A DNA stretch of 64,000 nt, taken from the NCBI GenBank assembly GCA_016219965.1, contig JACRJM010000002.1, positions 174,233 to 238,232 on the forward strand. The letters are read 5' to 3'. The stretch comes from Candidatus Schekmanbacteria bacterium (lineage in GTDB: Bacteria > Schekmanbacteria > GWA2-38-11 > J061). Positions within the stretch are counted from its first letter, which is position 1. Every line of letters begins with the position of its first letter. The notes below the pieces were generated by a model, which saw only the letters and a program-made list of their open reading frames with translations, was not told where the DNA came from and did not search any database. Position numbers and translations under genes: made by a program. Below, in pieces: positions 28,171 to 37,540 of this stretch.

Positions 28171-29161
28171 GAATGACAAAGATAGTGGAAAAGCAAAAGG
28201 TGGATATGCACGGGCAGCAACCTTAACTCCTGAAGCACGCAAAGAAATTGCAAAGAGAGCTGCTGCTACTCGGTGGGATATTGGAGATAAAGAAAATCCA
28301 ATAGCTATTAATGAAGGTGAACTACCATTTGGAGATATTACTCTTGACTGCTATGTCTTAAAAGATAGGCGACGACTATTTCATAAAAAAGCATTAGCAA
28401 AAGGCTTAGGCATGAAATCTGAAGGTGGCAATGTTTTTCTTAGAACTTTCAATAGTAAAGGACTGGGATCAGTAATCCCACAAGAAACACGCCAAAAACT
28501 TGATAATCCTATTGTTTTCAAGACGTTACGTGGTGATCTCGCACATGGATATGAAGCTTTAACACTTATCGAGGTATGTGATGCAATTTTTGAAGCAAAA
28601 AAACTTGGTATATTAAAACCAAATCAATATTTTTTAGCTATGCAAGCTGAAATAATAATAAGATCGTCTGCTAAAATTGGCATTATTGCCCTTGTCGATG
28701 AAGCAACAGGTTATATAAAAGATAAGAAAAAAGAAGAATACAGAGAGCTTTTCAAAGAATTTATACGGCAAGAATGTAGAGAATGGGAAAAAGAATTTCC
28801 AGATCAATTTTTTGATGTTCTTTATATGTTATATAATTTGCGGCGACTCTATAAAAATAAACATCCGCAGTTTTTTTCTAAATTTATAAGGAAATACGTT
28901 TATACGCCTCTTGCCAATAGTAATGGTGCTATCCTTGAAATGTTAGACGAAAAAAATCCTGTTATTTATAAAAGTGGAGGAAGAAAATACAAATTATTTC
29001 AATTTTTAACTGATCAGGTTGGGATTCCTGCATTCAGGGCACATCTTTGGCAAATTATTGGTATAGCAAATGCAACAAAAACAAAAAAAGCATTCGATAA
29101 AGGATTTTCGCAAGCATTTCCGCAGTCAGGAGAACAATTACCTTTATTTGATTTAGATTAA
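28169..29161 (+). CDS. P63C-domain protein, passenger of IS1-family element
   Basis: A 330-residue cytoplasmic protein. The N-terminal segment GGYARAATLTPEARKEIAKR resembles the motif of the small convergent gene at 29158-29409. The central part (about 65-240), with RRLFHKKALAKGLGM, IALVDEATGYI and EFPDQFFDVLYML, matches the P63C domain (Pfam), known from phage and chromosomal proteins of undefined role. GAGGTG lies six nucleotides before the ATG. Its stop codon overlaps that of the convergent small gene. The operator boxes over its promoter suggest it is kept off or self-controlled. Confidence 0.8.
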   Translation: MNDKDSGKAKGGYARAATLTPEARKEIAKRAAATRWDIGDKENPIAINEGELPFGDITLDCYVLKDRRRLFHKKALAKGLGMKSEGGNVFLRTFNSKGLGSVIPQETRQKLDNPIVFKTLRGDLAHGYEALTLIEVCDAIFEAKKLGILKPNQYFLAMQAEIIIRSSAKIGIIALVDEATGYIKDKKKEEYRELFKEFIRQECREWEKEFPDQFFDVLYMLYNLRRLYKNKHPQFFSKFIRKYVYTPLANSNGAILEMLDEKNPVIYKSGGRKYKLFQFLTDQVGIPAFRAHLWQIIGIANATKTKKAFDKGFSQAFPQSGEQLPLFDLD

Positions 29162-29409
29162 GGATTCTTATTTTTTAGATTTGTCCATCGTGCTTTAGCC
29201 GCTTTTTGTGCTATCTCTTTTCTTTTTTTTGCAGATAGTTTCTCAGCACGTGCTTTGCCGCCTTTTAATCCACCAAGACGACCGAGAGCGACAGCAGCAG
29301 GATTTTTTGCAGGAATTACCGGAGCGGATTCTTTCTTTTCTTCTGTTGTTTGATCAACTATATTCTTTGCCAGAGCATTTATATCTTGAGGTTGTTTTTG
29401 TTTCTTCAT
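29158..29409 (-). CDS. Small basic protein with KGG...EIA..AA.ARW motif
   Basis: An 83-residue Lys/Ala-rich protein. ATG at 29409 is chosen over a TTG at 29445 because the predicted promoter would overlap the longer form. The C-terminal block LGRLGGLKGGKARAEKLSAK plus EIAQKAAKARW is shared, in pattern, with the first 30 residues of the P63C protein. Such helix-rich basic motifs probably bind nucleic acid; that is inference. The ATG is seven nucleotides after the -10 box, so translation should be leaderless. It may be the regulator that binds the GCAAGCAT boxes. Confidence 0.7.
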   Translation of the reverse strand: MKKQKQPQDINALAKNIVDQTTEEKKESAPVIPAKNPAAVALGRLGGLKGGKARAEKLSAKKRKEIAQKAAKARWTNLKNKNP

Positions 29410-29416
29410 GCTTATC

Positions 29417-29445
29417 AATATAGCATGAGCGGACAAGCATTTCAA
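29417..29445 (-). promoter_or_regulatory. Promoter of the small KGG/RW gene with ATGCTTG motif
   Basis: TTGAAA (29440-29445), 17-nt spacer beginning TGCTTG, TATATT (29417-29422) on the minus strand. A second box-like AAGCAT overlaps the start codon. Confidence 0.65.
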
Positions 29446-29455
29446 GGGGAGAGAA

Positions 29456-29475
29456 TTTCAAACTGACCCACTACC
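29456..29475 (-). repeat. Right terminal inverted repeat of IS1-family element
   Basis: Perfect 20-bp complement of the left end at 25931-25950. Confidence 0.95.
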
Positions 29476-29483
29476 ACGACTTC
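29476..29483. repeat. Target-site duplication, right copy
   Basis: ACGACTTC, identical to 25923-25930. Confidence 0.9.
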
Positions 29484-29599
29484 AAATTGCTTGCTATTTT
29501 AGGATGAAGAGAGTAAAAAATAAATCCGTTTTCTGGGAGGAAATACCAGCAACTTGCTGTAATGAAGCAGATTTTTTTTAAAGAAAATTGGAGAAATAA

Positions 29600-30457
29600 A
29601 TGTCAGGGAGACTGCCCCGCTGGCTTGTGAAAAGAGGGGTTGATATGAAGGAACTTCATGGAGTTAAAAAAATACTCCGTGAAAAAGGATTATCTACGGT
29701 CTGTGAAGAAGCACGCTGTCCTAATATTGGGGAGTGTTTTAAAAGACCTACTGCAACATTCATGATAATGGGCGATGTCTGCTCAAGACAGTGCTCTTTC
29801 TGCTCAGTAAACAAAGGCATTCCCTCCTCGCTTGACGCTGATGAGCCGGCAAAGGTTGCAATGGCTGTGGCAGAGCTGGAATTGAAATATGTAGTCATAA
29901 CTTCTGTTACGCGCGATGATCTTGCTGACGGCGGAGCGGAGCATTTTGCTAAAACGGTTTTAGAAATAAGAAAATTACGCCCCGAGACAAAAGTAGAGAT
30001 ATTAATTCCGGATTTTAAAGGAAGCAGGGAAGCAATTAAAACGGTTTGCGATGCAAAGCCCTATGTTATAAACCACAACATTGAAACAGTGCCCCGTCTT
30101 TATTCTTCAGTAAGGCCCCAGGCTGATTACAGAGCTTCTCTTTCGGTTTTAAAAACTGTAAGGGAAAATTCTAGCGAGATAATAACTAAATCAGGGATAA
30201 TGGTAGGCTTTGGAGAGGAATATGCTGAGGTTGTTGAAGTCATGAAAGACTTAAGGCAGGCAGGCTGCGAAATGCTGACCATCGGGCAGTATCTTACGCC
30301 AACGAAAGAGAGCATTCCTGTCAGCGAATTCATCCATCCCGAAGTTTTCAGGATGTACGAAGCGGAAGGGAAGAAGCTTGGATTCAGGTCAGTTGCATCC
30401 GGTCCTTTTGTCAGAAGTTCCTACATGGCTGACGAGCAATTCGGAAAGGAAAGCTGA
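29600..30457 (+). CDS. lipA: Lipoyl synthase
   Basis: Radical SAM enzyme that inserts two sulfur atoms into octanoyl groups on lipoyl-dependent enzymes (pyruvate dehydrogenase, glycine cleavage). 285 residues. The auxiliary cluster cysteines are Cys35, Cys40 and Cys46 ([12 protein letters not shown]); the radical SAM cysteines are Cys61, Cys65 and Cys68 (CSRQCSFC). The ATG is preceded by GGAG at a good distance. The IS1-family element ends 125 bp upstream. It is two nucleotides from the aminotransferase gene and probably co-transcribed. Confidence 0.97.
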   Translation: MSGRLPRWLVKRGVDMKELHGVKKILREKGLSTVCEEARCPNIGECFKRPTATFMIMGDVCSRQCSFCSVNKGIPSSLDADEPAKVAMAVAELELKYVVITSVTRDDLADGGAEHFAKTVLEIRKLRPETKVEILIPDFKGSREAIKTVCDAKPYVINHNIETVPRLYSSVRPQADYRASLSVLKTVRENSSEIITKSGIMVGFGEEYAEVVEVMKDLRQAGCEMLTIGQYLTPTKESIPVSEFIHPEVFRMYEAEGKKLGFRSVASGPFVRSSYMADEQFGKES

Positions 30458-30459
30458 AA

Positions 30460-31641
30460 ATGGCAGAAGAGTTTCACAGGATAAAGAGACTTCCACCATA
30501 TGCCTTTGCAATCATAGATGAGATAAAACTCAAATCAAGGCGAAGCGGTGAGGATATAATAGACCTTGGCATGGGTAATCCTGATCTGCCGACGCCTGCG
30601 CCTATTATTGAGAAGCTTAAGGAAGCAGTTGATAATCCAAAGAACCACAGATACTCTGTTTCAAGAGGAATATATAAACTCAGGCTTGCCATCGTTGACT
30701 GGTATAGACGCAAGTATGGAGTCACCATAGATGCCGACGCAGAAGCTATCGTCACAATCGGCGCAAAAGAAGGCTTGTCCCATCTTGCCCTTGCCGTGAT
30801 TGAACCCGGCGACGTTGCCCTTGTGCCAAGCCCCACATACCCGATACATTCATTCTGCATTGTCATAGCCGGGGGAAACCTTAAGAGCGTAAAGCTTTCA
30901 AGGGATTCTGATTTTTTTGAAAATCTGCTTCAGGCTTATGAAGAAAGCTGGCCGCGTCCAAAGATAATAATAATAAGTTTTCCTCACAACCCTACAACAG
31001 TCACGGTTGATATTAGCTTCTTTGAGAAGGTCGTAGCATTTGCCAAGCAGCGGGACATTATTGTCATACACGATTTTGCATATGCAGACCTTACTTTTGG
31101 AGATTATAAGGCGCCAAGCTTTCTTCAGGTGCCGGGTGCAAAGGACGTCGGTGTCGAGATTTATACAATGTCAAAAAGCTACAGCATGCCCGGTTGGAGA
31201 GTTGGATTTTGCGTAGGCAACCACAGGATTATACAGGCGCTTGGAAGGCTCAAAAGCTATTTTGACTACGGCATGTTCCAGCCCATTCAGATCGCTGCAA
31301 CAGTTGCCTTAAACGAGCTTCAGCATGTTTCTGAGGAAATAAGAGACATATACGAATCAAGATGCGATGCTTTGATTTCCGGTCTTAACAGAGCTGGATG
31401 GAAAGTAGAGAAACCTAAAGGGACTATGTTTGTATGGGCTGAGATACCTGAAGAATTCAGGAAACTTGGCTCAATGGAATTTTCAAAAAGATTGCTCACT
31501 GAAGGAAAAGTGGCAGTTTCTCCGGGTATTGGTTTTGGCCCTTACGGGGAAGGTAATGTGCGGTTTGCTCTTGTTGAGAATGAACATAGGATACGTCAGG
31601 CCGTAAGAGGTATAAAAAAGGTATTGAGCAAAGGAGCATAA
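30460..31641 (+). CDS. PLP-dependent aminotransferase, AlaC-like
   Basis: Class I/II aminotransferase, 393 residues, closest by eye to glutamate-pyruvate (AlaC) and aspartate/LL-DAP-type enzymes. The PLP lysine is Lys239 in [24 protein letters not shown] near the N-terminus and SFPHNPTT in the middle are typical. It precedes hom, apgM-like and lysC, so a role in aspartate-family amino acid metabolism is plausible, but alanine synthesis remains the simplest reading. Confidence 0.9.
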   Translation: MAEEFHRIKRLPPYAFAIIDEIKLKSRRSGEDIIDLGMGNPDLPTPAPIIEKLKEAVDNPKNHRYSVSRGIYKLRLAIVDWYRRKYGVTIDADAEAIVTIGAKEGLSHLALAVIEPGDVALVPSPTYPIHSFCIVIAGGNLKSVKLSRDSDFFENLLQAYEESWPRPKIIIISFPHNPTTVTVDISFFEKVVAFAKQRDIIVIHDFAYADLTFGDYKAPSFLQVPGAKDVGVEIYTMSKSYSMPGWRVGFCVGNHRIIQALGRLKSYFDYGMFQPIQIAATVALNELQHVSEEIRDIYESRCDALISGLNRAGWKVEKPKGTMFVWAEIPEEFRKLGSMEFSKRLLTEGKVAVSPGIGFGPYGEGNVRFALVENEHRIRQAVRGIKKVLSKGA

Positions 31642-31662
31642 TCCAAAATTGCGGAGCTTCAA

Positions 31663-32967
31663 ATGAGAAAGATTTATGCAGGATTGATTGGGTTTGGAAC
31701 TGTAGGGAAGGGTGTTGTAAAGATCCTTAAACAGAACCATGACATTATTGAGAAAAAGCTTGGCGCTGAACTCGTGCTTAAAAGAATCGCAGACCTTGAC
31801 ATTAAATCTTCGCGCGGGATTGACATAGACAAATCAATGTTAACTGCCAATGCAAAGGAATTGATAGAAGACCCTGAAATTGAAATTATTGTTGAACTTA
31901 TAGGAGGGATAAATCCTGCAAAAGAATTTATCCTCGGGGCACTCGGAAATGGCAAACATGTTGCAACTGCCAATAAGTCACTTCTTGCAAAGCACGGCGT
32001 TGAGATATTCGGGGCTGCTGTAAAAGCCGGGAAAAATATAGGATTTGAAGCAAGCGTTGGCGGAGTCATTCCTGTCATCAGGTCGCTGAAAGAGGGGTTT
32101 GCCGCCGATGAGGTGCAGTCCATTTACGGTATCATAAATGGAACATCGAATTATATACTGACCAAGATGACAGAAGAGGGGAAGGATTTCCCTTCAGCAT
32201 TAAAAGAAGCGCAGGATAAAGGTTTTGCCGAGGCTGATCCGACTCTTGATATAGGCGGCGGCGATTCTGCCCATAAAATCGCTGTGCTTGGAGCTCTTGC
32301 ATTCGGGACAAACATCCCTCTTGAAGAGATACACACTGAAGGGATTACCGACATTTCACCGCTTGATATAAAATACGCCTATGACCTAGGTTACAAAGTG
32401 AAGCTTCTTGCCATAGCCAAGAATATAGACGGCGAGATAGATATAAGGGTGAATCCGACAATGATCCCCTTTGATAATCCCCTTTCCAATGTGAATAATG
32501 AATATAATGCGATTTATATCGTAGGCAAGAATTCAGGAAGGACGATCCTTTTCGGCAAGGGCGCCGGGGAACTGCCCACCGCAGTGGCGGTTGTAGGCGA
32601 CATGATAGAGATTGCAAGAGATATACTCTCCGGAGCTCAAAGCAGGATATCTCCGCTCTCATTCAAGCTTAACAATATAAGCAGAAAAAAGATAAAACCT
32701 GTAGATGAAATAACTTCAAGGTTTTACTTCCGCTTCAGTGTTGTTGACATGCCGGGAGTGCTTTCCAAGATATCAGGCATACTCGGAGATAATGGAATAA
32801 GCATTTCAACAGTAATCCAGAAGAACAAGGCGACAGACGGAAAGGTTTCGGTCGTGATAATGACTCATGATGCCATTGAGAAAGCAGTGAGAAAATCGCT
32901 TCAGGAGATTGACCGGCTTCCCATTGTCCTTGATTCAACTGTTTCTATCAGAGTTGAGGCTGAGTGA
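31663..32967 (+). CDS. hom: Homoserine dehydrogenase with ACT domain
   Basis: Reduces aspartate semialdehyde to homoserine on the way to threonine and methionine. 434 residues. The N-terminal NAD(P) motif GFGTVGKG is at residues 10-17. The catalytic region includes GIINGTSNYILTKM and FAEADPTLDIGGGDSAHK. A C-terminal ACT domain (about 355-430) implies feedback control, normally by threonine. It lies 21 nt after the aminotransferase and 10 nt before the COG3635 gene. Confidence 0.97.
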   Translation: MRKIYAGLIGFGTVGKGVVKILKQNHDIIEKKLGAELVLKRIADLDIKSSRGIDIDKSMLTANAKELIEDPEIEIIVELIGGINPAKEFILGALGNGKHVATANKSLLAKHGVEIFGAAVKAGKNIGFEASVGGVIPVIRSLKEGFAADEVQSIYGIINGTSNYILTKMTEEGKDFPSALKEAQDKGFAEADPTLDIGGGDSAHKIAVLGALAFGTNIPLEEIHTEGITDISPLDIKYAYDLGYKVKLLAIAKNIDGEIDIRVNPTMIPFDNPLSNVNNEYNAIYIVGKNSGRTILFGKGAGELPTAVAVVGDMIEIARDILSGAQSRISPLSFKLNNISRKKIKPVDEITSRFYFRFSVVDMPGVLSKISGILGDNGISISTVIQKNKATDGKVSVVIMTHDAIEKAVRKSLQEIDRLPIVLDSTVSIRVEAE

Positions 32968-32977
32968 GGTTAGAGAA

Positions 32978-34168
32978 ATGAAATATCTGATTGTATTAGG
33001 CGACGGGATGGCTGATGTTGCACTTCCTGAACTTGGCGGGAAAACCCCGCTTGAAGCAGCCAATATTCCCAATATGGATTTTATCGCAAAGAACGGGACA
33101 AGCGGAATGGCAAGGACGATTCCAGATGGGATGAACCCTGGAAGCGATGTGGCAAGCCTTTCCGTGCTCGGCTATAATCCCGCTGAAGTCTACACAGGGA
33201 GGGCTCCTCTTGAGGCTGCGAGCATAGGAGTTAATCTTTCTCCTAATGACACAGCATTAAGATGCAATCTCGTTACAATAGCTGACGGTAAAATGGACGA
33301 CTACAGCGCCGGGCATATCGGGACCGATGAAGCATCCATTTTGATAAATGATATAAACAGCAAGCTTTCCGACTCAACCACTTCATTCTATCCTGGGAAA
33401 AGCTACCGCCACCTGATGGTCAGCAAAAGAAAGTTTAATGGGGTTAAGCTTGTTCCTCCCCATGATATATCGGGGCAGGCTGTTTCCGGCTACATGCCTG
33501 GCGGAGATGGCTCGGATGAGCTTAAGGTGATAATGGAGAAAGCATCTAAGATTTTAAAAGACCATGATGTGAACAGGAAAAGGATAGCAAGGGGAGATAA
33601 GCCTGCAACTGATATCTGGCTCTGGGGTGAAGGGACAAGGCCGGCAGTTTCTCCTTTTCGTGATAAGTATGGATTGGATGGCGCTGTGATAAGCGCTGTT
33701 GACCTTGTTAACGGCATAGGTATATATCTTGGATTTGAAGTGGTAAATGTTCCCGGTGCAACAGGATACATTGATACAAATTATGAAGGCAAAGCAGAGA
33801 ATGCACTTAAGGCTTTAAAAAAAGTTGATATCGTTTATCTTCACATTGAGGCGCCTGATGAGACAGGCCATAATGGTGATTTGAAAAACAAGATCAAGTC
33901 CATGGAGGATATTGACTTAAAGGTCTTGAAAAGAATTATAGCTGAGATGCCGCAGTTTGGCGAGTACAGGATACTGGTTATGTCTGACCATCCGACACCT
34001 GTCAAACTCCGCACACATACGTCTGACCCTGTGAATTTCTCTCTTTATGGCACAGGTGTTAAAGCCAATGGAGCAAGTGCATTTTCTGAAAAAGAAGCTT
34101 TGAGTACGAAATTCTTTTTTAGCGATGGATACAAATTGATGGGATATTTTCTGGGCAAGAATGGGTGA
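32978..34168 (+). CDS. apgM: Phosphoglycerate-mutase-like enzyme, possible homoserine kinase
   Basis: Member of the alkaline phosphatase superfamily, archaeal-type cofactor-independent phosphoglycerate mutase group (COG3635), 396 residues. The ATG at 32978 is chosen over one at 32909, which would overlap hom; GAGG and GAGA lie before it. Metal-binding VLGDGMAD opens the protein, GSDVASLSVLGY carries the expected catalytic serine, and MSDHPTP supplies late metal ligands. Wedged between hom and lysC with no thrB in sight, it fits the earlier proposal that some COG3635 proteins replace homoserine kinase. Both activities remain possible. Confidence 0.85.
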   Translation: MKYLIVLGDGMADVALPELGGKTPLEAANIPNMDFIAKNGTSGMARTIPDGMNPGSDVASLSVLGYNPAEVYTGRAPLEAASIGVNLSPNDTALRCNLVTIADGKMDDYSAGHIGTDEASILINDINSKLSDSTTSFYPGKSYRHLMVSKRKFNGVKLVPPHDISGQAVSGYMPGGDGSDELKVIMEKASKILKDHDVNRKRIARGDKPATDIWLWGEGTRPAVSPFRDKYGLDGAVISAVDLVNGIGIYLGFEVVNVPGATGYIDTNYEGKAENALKALKKVDIVYLHIEAPDETGHNGDLKNKIKSMEDIDLKVLKRIIAEMPQFGEYRILVMSDHPTPVKLRTHTSDPVNFSLYGTGVKANGASAFSEKEALSTKFFFSDGYKLMGYFLGKNG

Positions 34169-34252
34169 GAAGAAATTAACTTGCAGAGAACAAAGAGAAA
34201 TGCTCTGGAACTCTCTGTGATGACTATGATGATCTATCTGGAGGGATGATGA

Positions 34253-35476
34253 ATGGCACTGATAGTTCAAAAGTACGGTGGAACGTCTGTAGGCGACACC
34301 GAAAGAATTAAGAATGTTGCAAAGAAGATTATAGAGTCGAAGAAGAAGGGAAATCAGGTTGTTGTTGTTGTATCAGCGATGTCAGGTGATACAGACCGTC
34401 TTATAGGTCTTGCTCACAAGATAACTGACCTTCCTAATGAAAGAGAGATGGATGTTCTCATGTCTTCCGGCGAAAGAGTATCTATTGCACTTGTGGCAAT
34501 AGCAATCAGGAGTATGGGAGAAAAAGCAGTCTCCTTTACCGGCCGCCAGGTAGGAATGCTCACTGACAAAGTTCACACCAAGGCGCGTATAGAAAAGATA
34601 AATGCCGGGCGGATAAGGGCAGCGCTTGACAGCGGACACATAGCCATTGTTGCAGGCTTTCAGGGAATTACGGAAGAAGGGGATGTCACAACGCTTGGAC
34701 GCGGCGGCTCAGACACATCGGCTGTTGCCATTGCCGCAGCGCTAAACGCAGATGTCTGCGAGATATATACTGATGTTGACGGAGTTTACACCGCTGACCC
34801 CAGGATAGTCCCGGGAGCAAGAAGGCTTGACAAGATATCCCATGAGGAAATGCTTGAGATGGCAAGCCTTGGAGCAAAGGTTTTGCAAATCAGGTCTGTT
34901 GAATTCGCAATGAAATATAATGTTCCTCTTTATGTATTATCGAGTTTTGCTGAAGGAGGAGGCACACTTGTCACTATGGAGGATGAAACGATGGAACAGG
35001 TTTTGGTCACTGGAGTTACACTTGCCCGCGATGATGCAAAAGTATCTATAAGAAGAGTTCCGGACCGGCCGGGTATAGCAGCATCAATATTTAAACCGCT
35101 CGCTGATGCAAGCATCGTGGTTGACATGATAATCCAGAACGTAAGCAAAGACGGTTTTACGGATATAACTTTTACGGTCAACAAGGCTGACTGCAAGAAG
35201 GCGTTGAAGATCATGGAGCCGATAGTAAAATCTATTGGAGCTGCTGAACTCAATACAGATGAGAATATATCGAAAGTATCTATCATAGGCGCCGGGATGA
35301 GGAACCACGCAGGCGTTGCATCGAAGATGTTCGAATCGCTTTCAAAAGACGGTATCAATATCCAGATGATAAGCACCTCGGAAATCAAGATATCCTGTAT
35401 CGTGGAGGCAAAGTACGGTGAGCTTGCAGTAAGGATTCTCCATGATGCCTTTGCTCTTGATAAGATAAACAGATAA
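34253..35476 (+). CDS. lysC: Aspartate kinase
   Basis: Phosphorylates aspartate, the first step toward lysine, threonine and methionine. 407 residues. The kinase domain opens [10 protein letters not shown] and contains [16 protein letters not shown]. Two ACT domains (about 265-405) give feedback control by lysine and/or threonine. GGAGGG precedes the ATG. It follows the apgM-like gene by 84 bp in the same direction. Confidence 0.97.
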   Translation: MALIVQKYGGTSVGDTERIKNVAKKIIESKKKGNQVVVVVSAMSGDTDRLIGLAHKITDLPNEREMDVLMSSGERVSIALVAIAIRSMGEKAVSFTGRQVGMLTDKVHTKARIEKINAGRIRAALDSGHIAIVAGFQGITEEGDVTTLGRGGSDTSAVAIAAALNADVCEIYTDVDGVYTADPRIVPGARRLDKISHEEMLEMASLGAKVLQIRSVEFAMKYNVPLYVLSSFAEGGGTLVTMEDETMEQVLVTGVTLARDDAKVSIRRVPDRPGIAASIFKPLADASIVVDMIIQNVSKDGFTDITFTVNKADCKKALKIMEPIVKSIGAAELNTDENISKVSIIGAGMRNHAGVASKMFESLSKDGINIQMISTSEIKISCIVEAKYGELAVRILHDAFALDKINR

Positions 35477-35547
35477 CAGGCAGCATTAAATAGAAAATTC
35501 GAAAACGCATGTTTTAAGGTGCGCAATTAATATGTGAGGAATATGCC

Positions 35548-37113
35548 GTGATCAAAGTTAAAAGAGCACTGATAAGTGTTTCTGATAAAAAAGGGATAGT
35601 GGATTTTGCAAAGGGATTAAATGAACTCGGCGTTGAAATAATATCAACCGGCGGCACTGCGCGCTCAATGAGCGAGAGCGGGATAAAAGTGCAGGAGATA
35701 TCTGATTTTACAGGGTTCCCGGAGATGCTCTCGGGGAGGGTGAAGACTTTACATCCTCTTGTACATGGAGGCATCCTTGCCATAAGAGATGACGAGACCC
35801 ACATAAAACAGGTTGAAGAGCACGGCATAAAATACATAGACATGGTTGTTGTAAACCTCTACCCTTTTGAGGCTACAACAGCAGATGAGAACTGCCCGCT
35901 TCCACATGCCATTGAGAACATAGATATAGGCGGACCGGGGATGATCAGGTCTGCCGGGAAAAACCACAGGTTCGTGGCCGTAGTGGTAAACCCTGATGAC
36001 TATGCGAGCATCCTTGCAGAATTAAAGGGAAATAACGGCGCCCTTAAAGAAGAAACCTGCTTTGATCTTGCAGCCAAGGCTTTCTCACACACAGCAAGAT
36101 ATGACTCTGTGATTTCAGCTTACTTCAATGCAAGGAGGTCTTACAAAGAAGGAGAATTCCTTGCCGGCGAGTTTGCAGTAGGAGTGAGGAAGGTGCAGGA
36201 GCTGCGTTACGGGGAAAATCCCCATCAGCGGGGAGCATTCTTCAGGGTCGGAGGCGAAGACGGCGGAGTTGCCGACATGAAGCAGCTTCACGGGAAGGAG
36301 CTTTCATTTAACAACATCATAGATGCTGACGGCGCATTAAATGTTGCACTTGATTTTGATGGGATAGGCTGTGCGATAATAAAACACACGAATCCGTGCG
36401 GTGCAGCTCTTTCAAAGATATCTGTAAAAGATGCATATCTCAAGGCTTATGCCACTGATCCGGTATCTGCCTTTGGTGGGATAATCGCCATAAACAGACA
36501 GATTGACTCTGATGCAGCGCAGGAGATATCAAAGCTTTTTGTCGAAGCCATCATTGCTCCTGCTTTTTCTGATGAGGCATTGAAGATACTCACTGCAAAG
36601 AAGAATATCAGGCTTCTTACTCTTGATTTTGACAGGGCAAGAACAAAGAGAGCTGGCATGCTCGATATAAAGAGGGTATTAGGCGGGCTTGTCATGCAGG
36701 AACGCGATGTTGCTGACCTTGACAAAAACACGATTAAGATCCCGACAAAGAGAAAACCCACAAATGATGAGCTTGATGCGCTCCTCTTCGGATGGAAGAT
36801 CGCAAAGCATGTAAAATCAAATGCCATAATATTTGCAAATAAAGACCAGCTCGTAGGTGTCGGCGCCGGACAGATGAGCCGTGTTGATTCCGTGAAGATC
36901 GCAAGGATGAAGGCACAGCTTCCAACCAAGGGAACAGCGCTCGCATCAGATGCATTCTTTCCTTTCAGGGACGGGATTGATGCGGCGGCTGAAGCCGGTA
37001 TAACATCCGTAATCCAGCCCGGCGGTTCGGTAAAAGACGAGGAAGTCATTGCTGCATGCGATGAGCATGGGATTGCCATGGTGTTTACAGGAATCAGGCA
37101 TTTTAAGCACTGA
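35548..37113 (+). CDS. purH: PurH, bifunctional AICAR formyltransferase/IMP cyclohydrolase
   Basis: Catalyses the last two steps of IMP synthesis. 521 residues, the usual length. The N-terminal MGS-like cyclohydrolase domain (about 1-130) opens ALISVSDKKGIVDFAKGL. The C-terminal formyltransferase domain has HGKELSFNNIIDADGAL and KHTNPCGAA. The start is GTG with GAGGA eight nucleotides upstream. It follows lysC by 71 bp. Confidence 0.98.
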   Translation: MIKVKRALISVSDKKGIVDFAKGLNELGVEIISTGGTARSMSESGIKVQEISDFTGFPEMLSGRVKTLHPLVHGGILAIRDDETHIKQVEEHGIKYIDMVVVNLYPFEATTADENCPLPHAIENIDIGGPGMIRSAGKNHRFVAVVVNPDDYASILAELKGNNGALKEETCFDLAAKAFSHTARYDSVISAYFNARRSYKEGEFLAGEFAVGVRKVQELRYGENPHQRGAFFRVGGEDGGVADMKQLHGKELSFNNIIDADGALNVALDFDGIGCAIIKHTNPCGAALSKISVKDAYLKAYATDPVSAFGGIIAINRQIDSDAAQEISKLFVEAIIAPAFSDEALKILTAKKNIRLLTLDFDRARTKRAGMLDIKRVLGGLVMQERDVADLDKNTIKIPTKRKPTNDELDALLFGWKIAKHVKSNAIIFANKDQLVGVGAGQMSRVDSVKIARMKAQLPTKGTALASDAFFPFRDGIDAAAEAGITSVIQPGGSVKDEEVIAACDEHGIAMVFTGIRHFKH

Positions 37114-37133
37114 TTTATAAAACCAACATTTGG

Positions 37134-37139
37134 TATAAT
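37134..37139 (+). promoter_or_regulatory. Possible -10 box upstream of the GDT1-family gene
   Basis: A perfect TATAAT in the purH-GDT1 gap, about 100 bp before the ATG; no clear -35 hexamer is seen. Confidence 0.3.
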
Positions 37140-37241
37140 ACTCTGCTATTGGAGCATCTGCTCCGCATGATGTTCTTTTTTGCGTCTGCTGGCAAAATCT
37201 TGTGTTTTCTGAACTGAATAAAATTAATCGAGGGGAAATAA

Positions 37242-37514
37242 ATGGATTTGAAAGTCTTCTTCACAGTCTTTTCCACCATATTCATAGCTGAGATAGCTGA
37301 TAAAACGCAGATTGCGACTATGCTCTATGCCTCTGAAAATGAGCACAGCAAACTGACAATATTTATCGGTGCAGCCTGTGCCCTTGCTGTTACTTCTGCG
37401 ATCGGTGTATTTGCAGGGAGTGTCCTTTCAAGCTTTATAAATGAAAAGGTAATGTCAAAAGTAGCAGGCATTGCATTTGTCATTATAGGGGCTTGGTCGT
37501 TCTTCCGGGGATAA
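37242..37514 (+). CDS. GDT1/TMEM165 (UPF0016) family membrane protein
   Basis: A 90-residue half-size member of a family of Mn2+/Ca2+ exporters (MntX-like). Three hydrophobic segments are visible. The signature EIADKTQIATML matches the family's E-x-G-D-K-T motif with Ala in place of Gly. Half-size proteins act as dimers, and usually two copies are encoded; only one is seen here. GAGGGG precedes the ATG. It converges on the RND pump gene, 26 bp away. Confidence 0.85.
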   Translation: MDLKVFFTVFSTIFIAEIADKTQIATMLYASENEHSKLTIFIGAACALAVTSAIGVFAGSVLSSFINEKVMSKVAGIAFVIIGAWSFFRG

Positions 37515-37540
37515 ATCGCAGAGATTATTTTGAAGAAGTT

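Larger units (their letters stand above)
25931..29475 (-). mobile_element. Complete IS1-family element with passenger genes (3545 bp)
   Basis: The ends are perfect 20-bp inverted repeats beginning GGTAGTGGGTC (25931-25950 and 29456-29475), starting GGT as IS1 ends do. Identical 8-bp target duplications flank them, so the insertion looks recent and intact. It holds an IS1-type DDE transposase and four other genes: a two-gene membrane-protein operon, a P63C-domain gene and a small KGG/RW-motif gene. A plain IS1 is under 1 kb, so this is a passenger-carrying form. It lies between the Rrf2 gene and lipA and disrupts no recognisable gene. Confidence 0.93.

Noticed and set aside
25931-29475. Composite transposon made of two IS copies
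   Set aside because: Only one transposase and one pair of 20-bp ends are present; the ends bound the entire unit, so it is a single element.
32909-32977. Longer N-terminus for the COG3635 protein
   Set aside because: It would overlap hom by 59 bp and add residues that do not fit; the ATG at 32978 has a ribosome site and a family-like start.
37145-37190. Hairpin GGAGCATCTGCTCC after purH as terminator
   Set aside because: Loop is very tight and there is no T-run after it.
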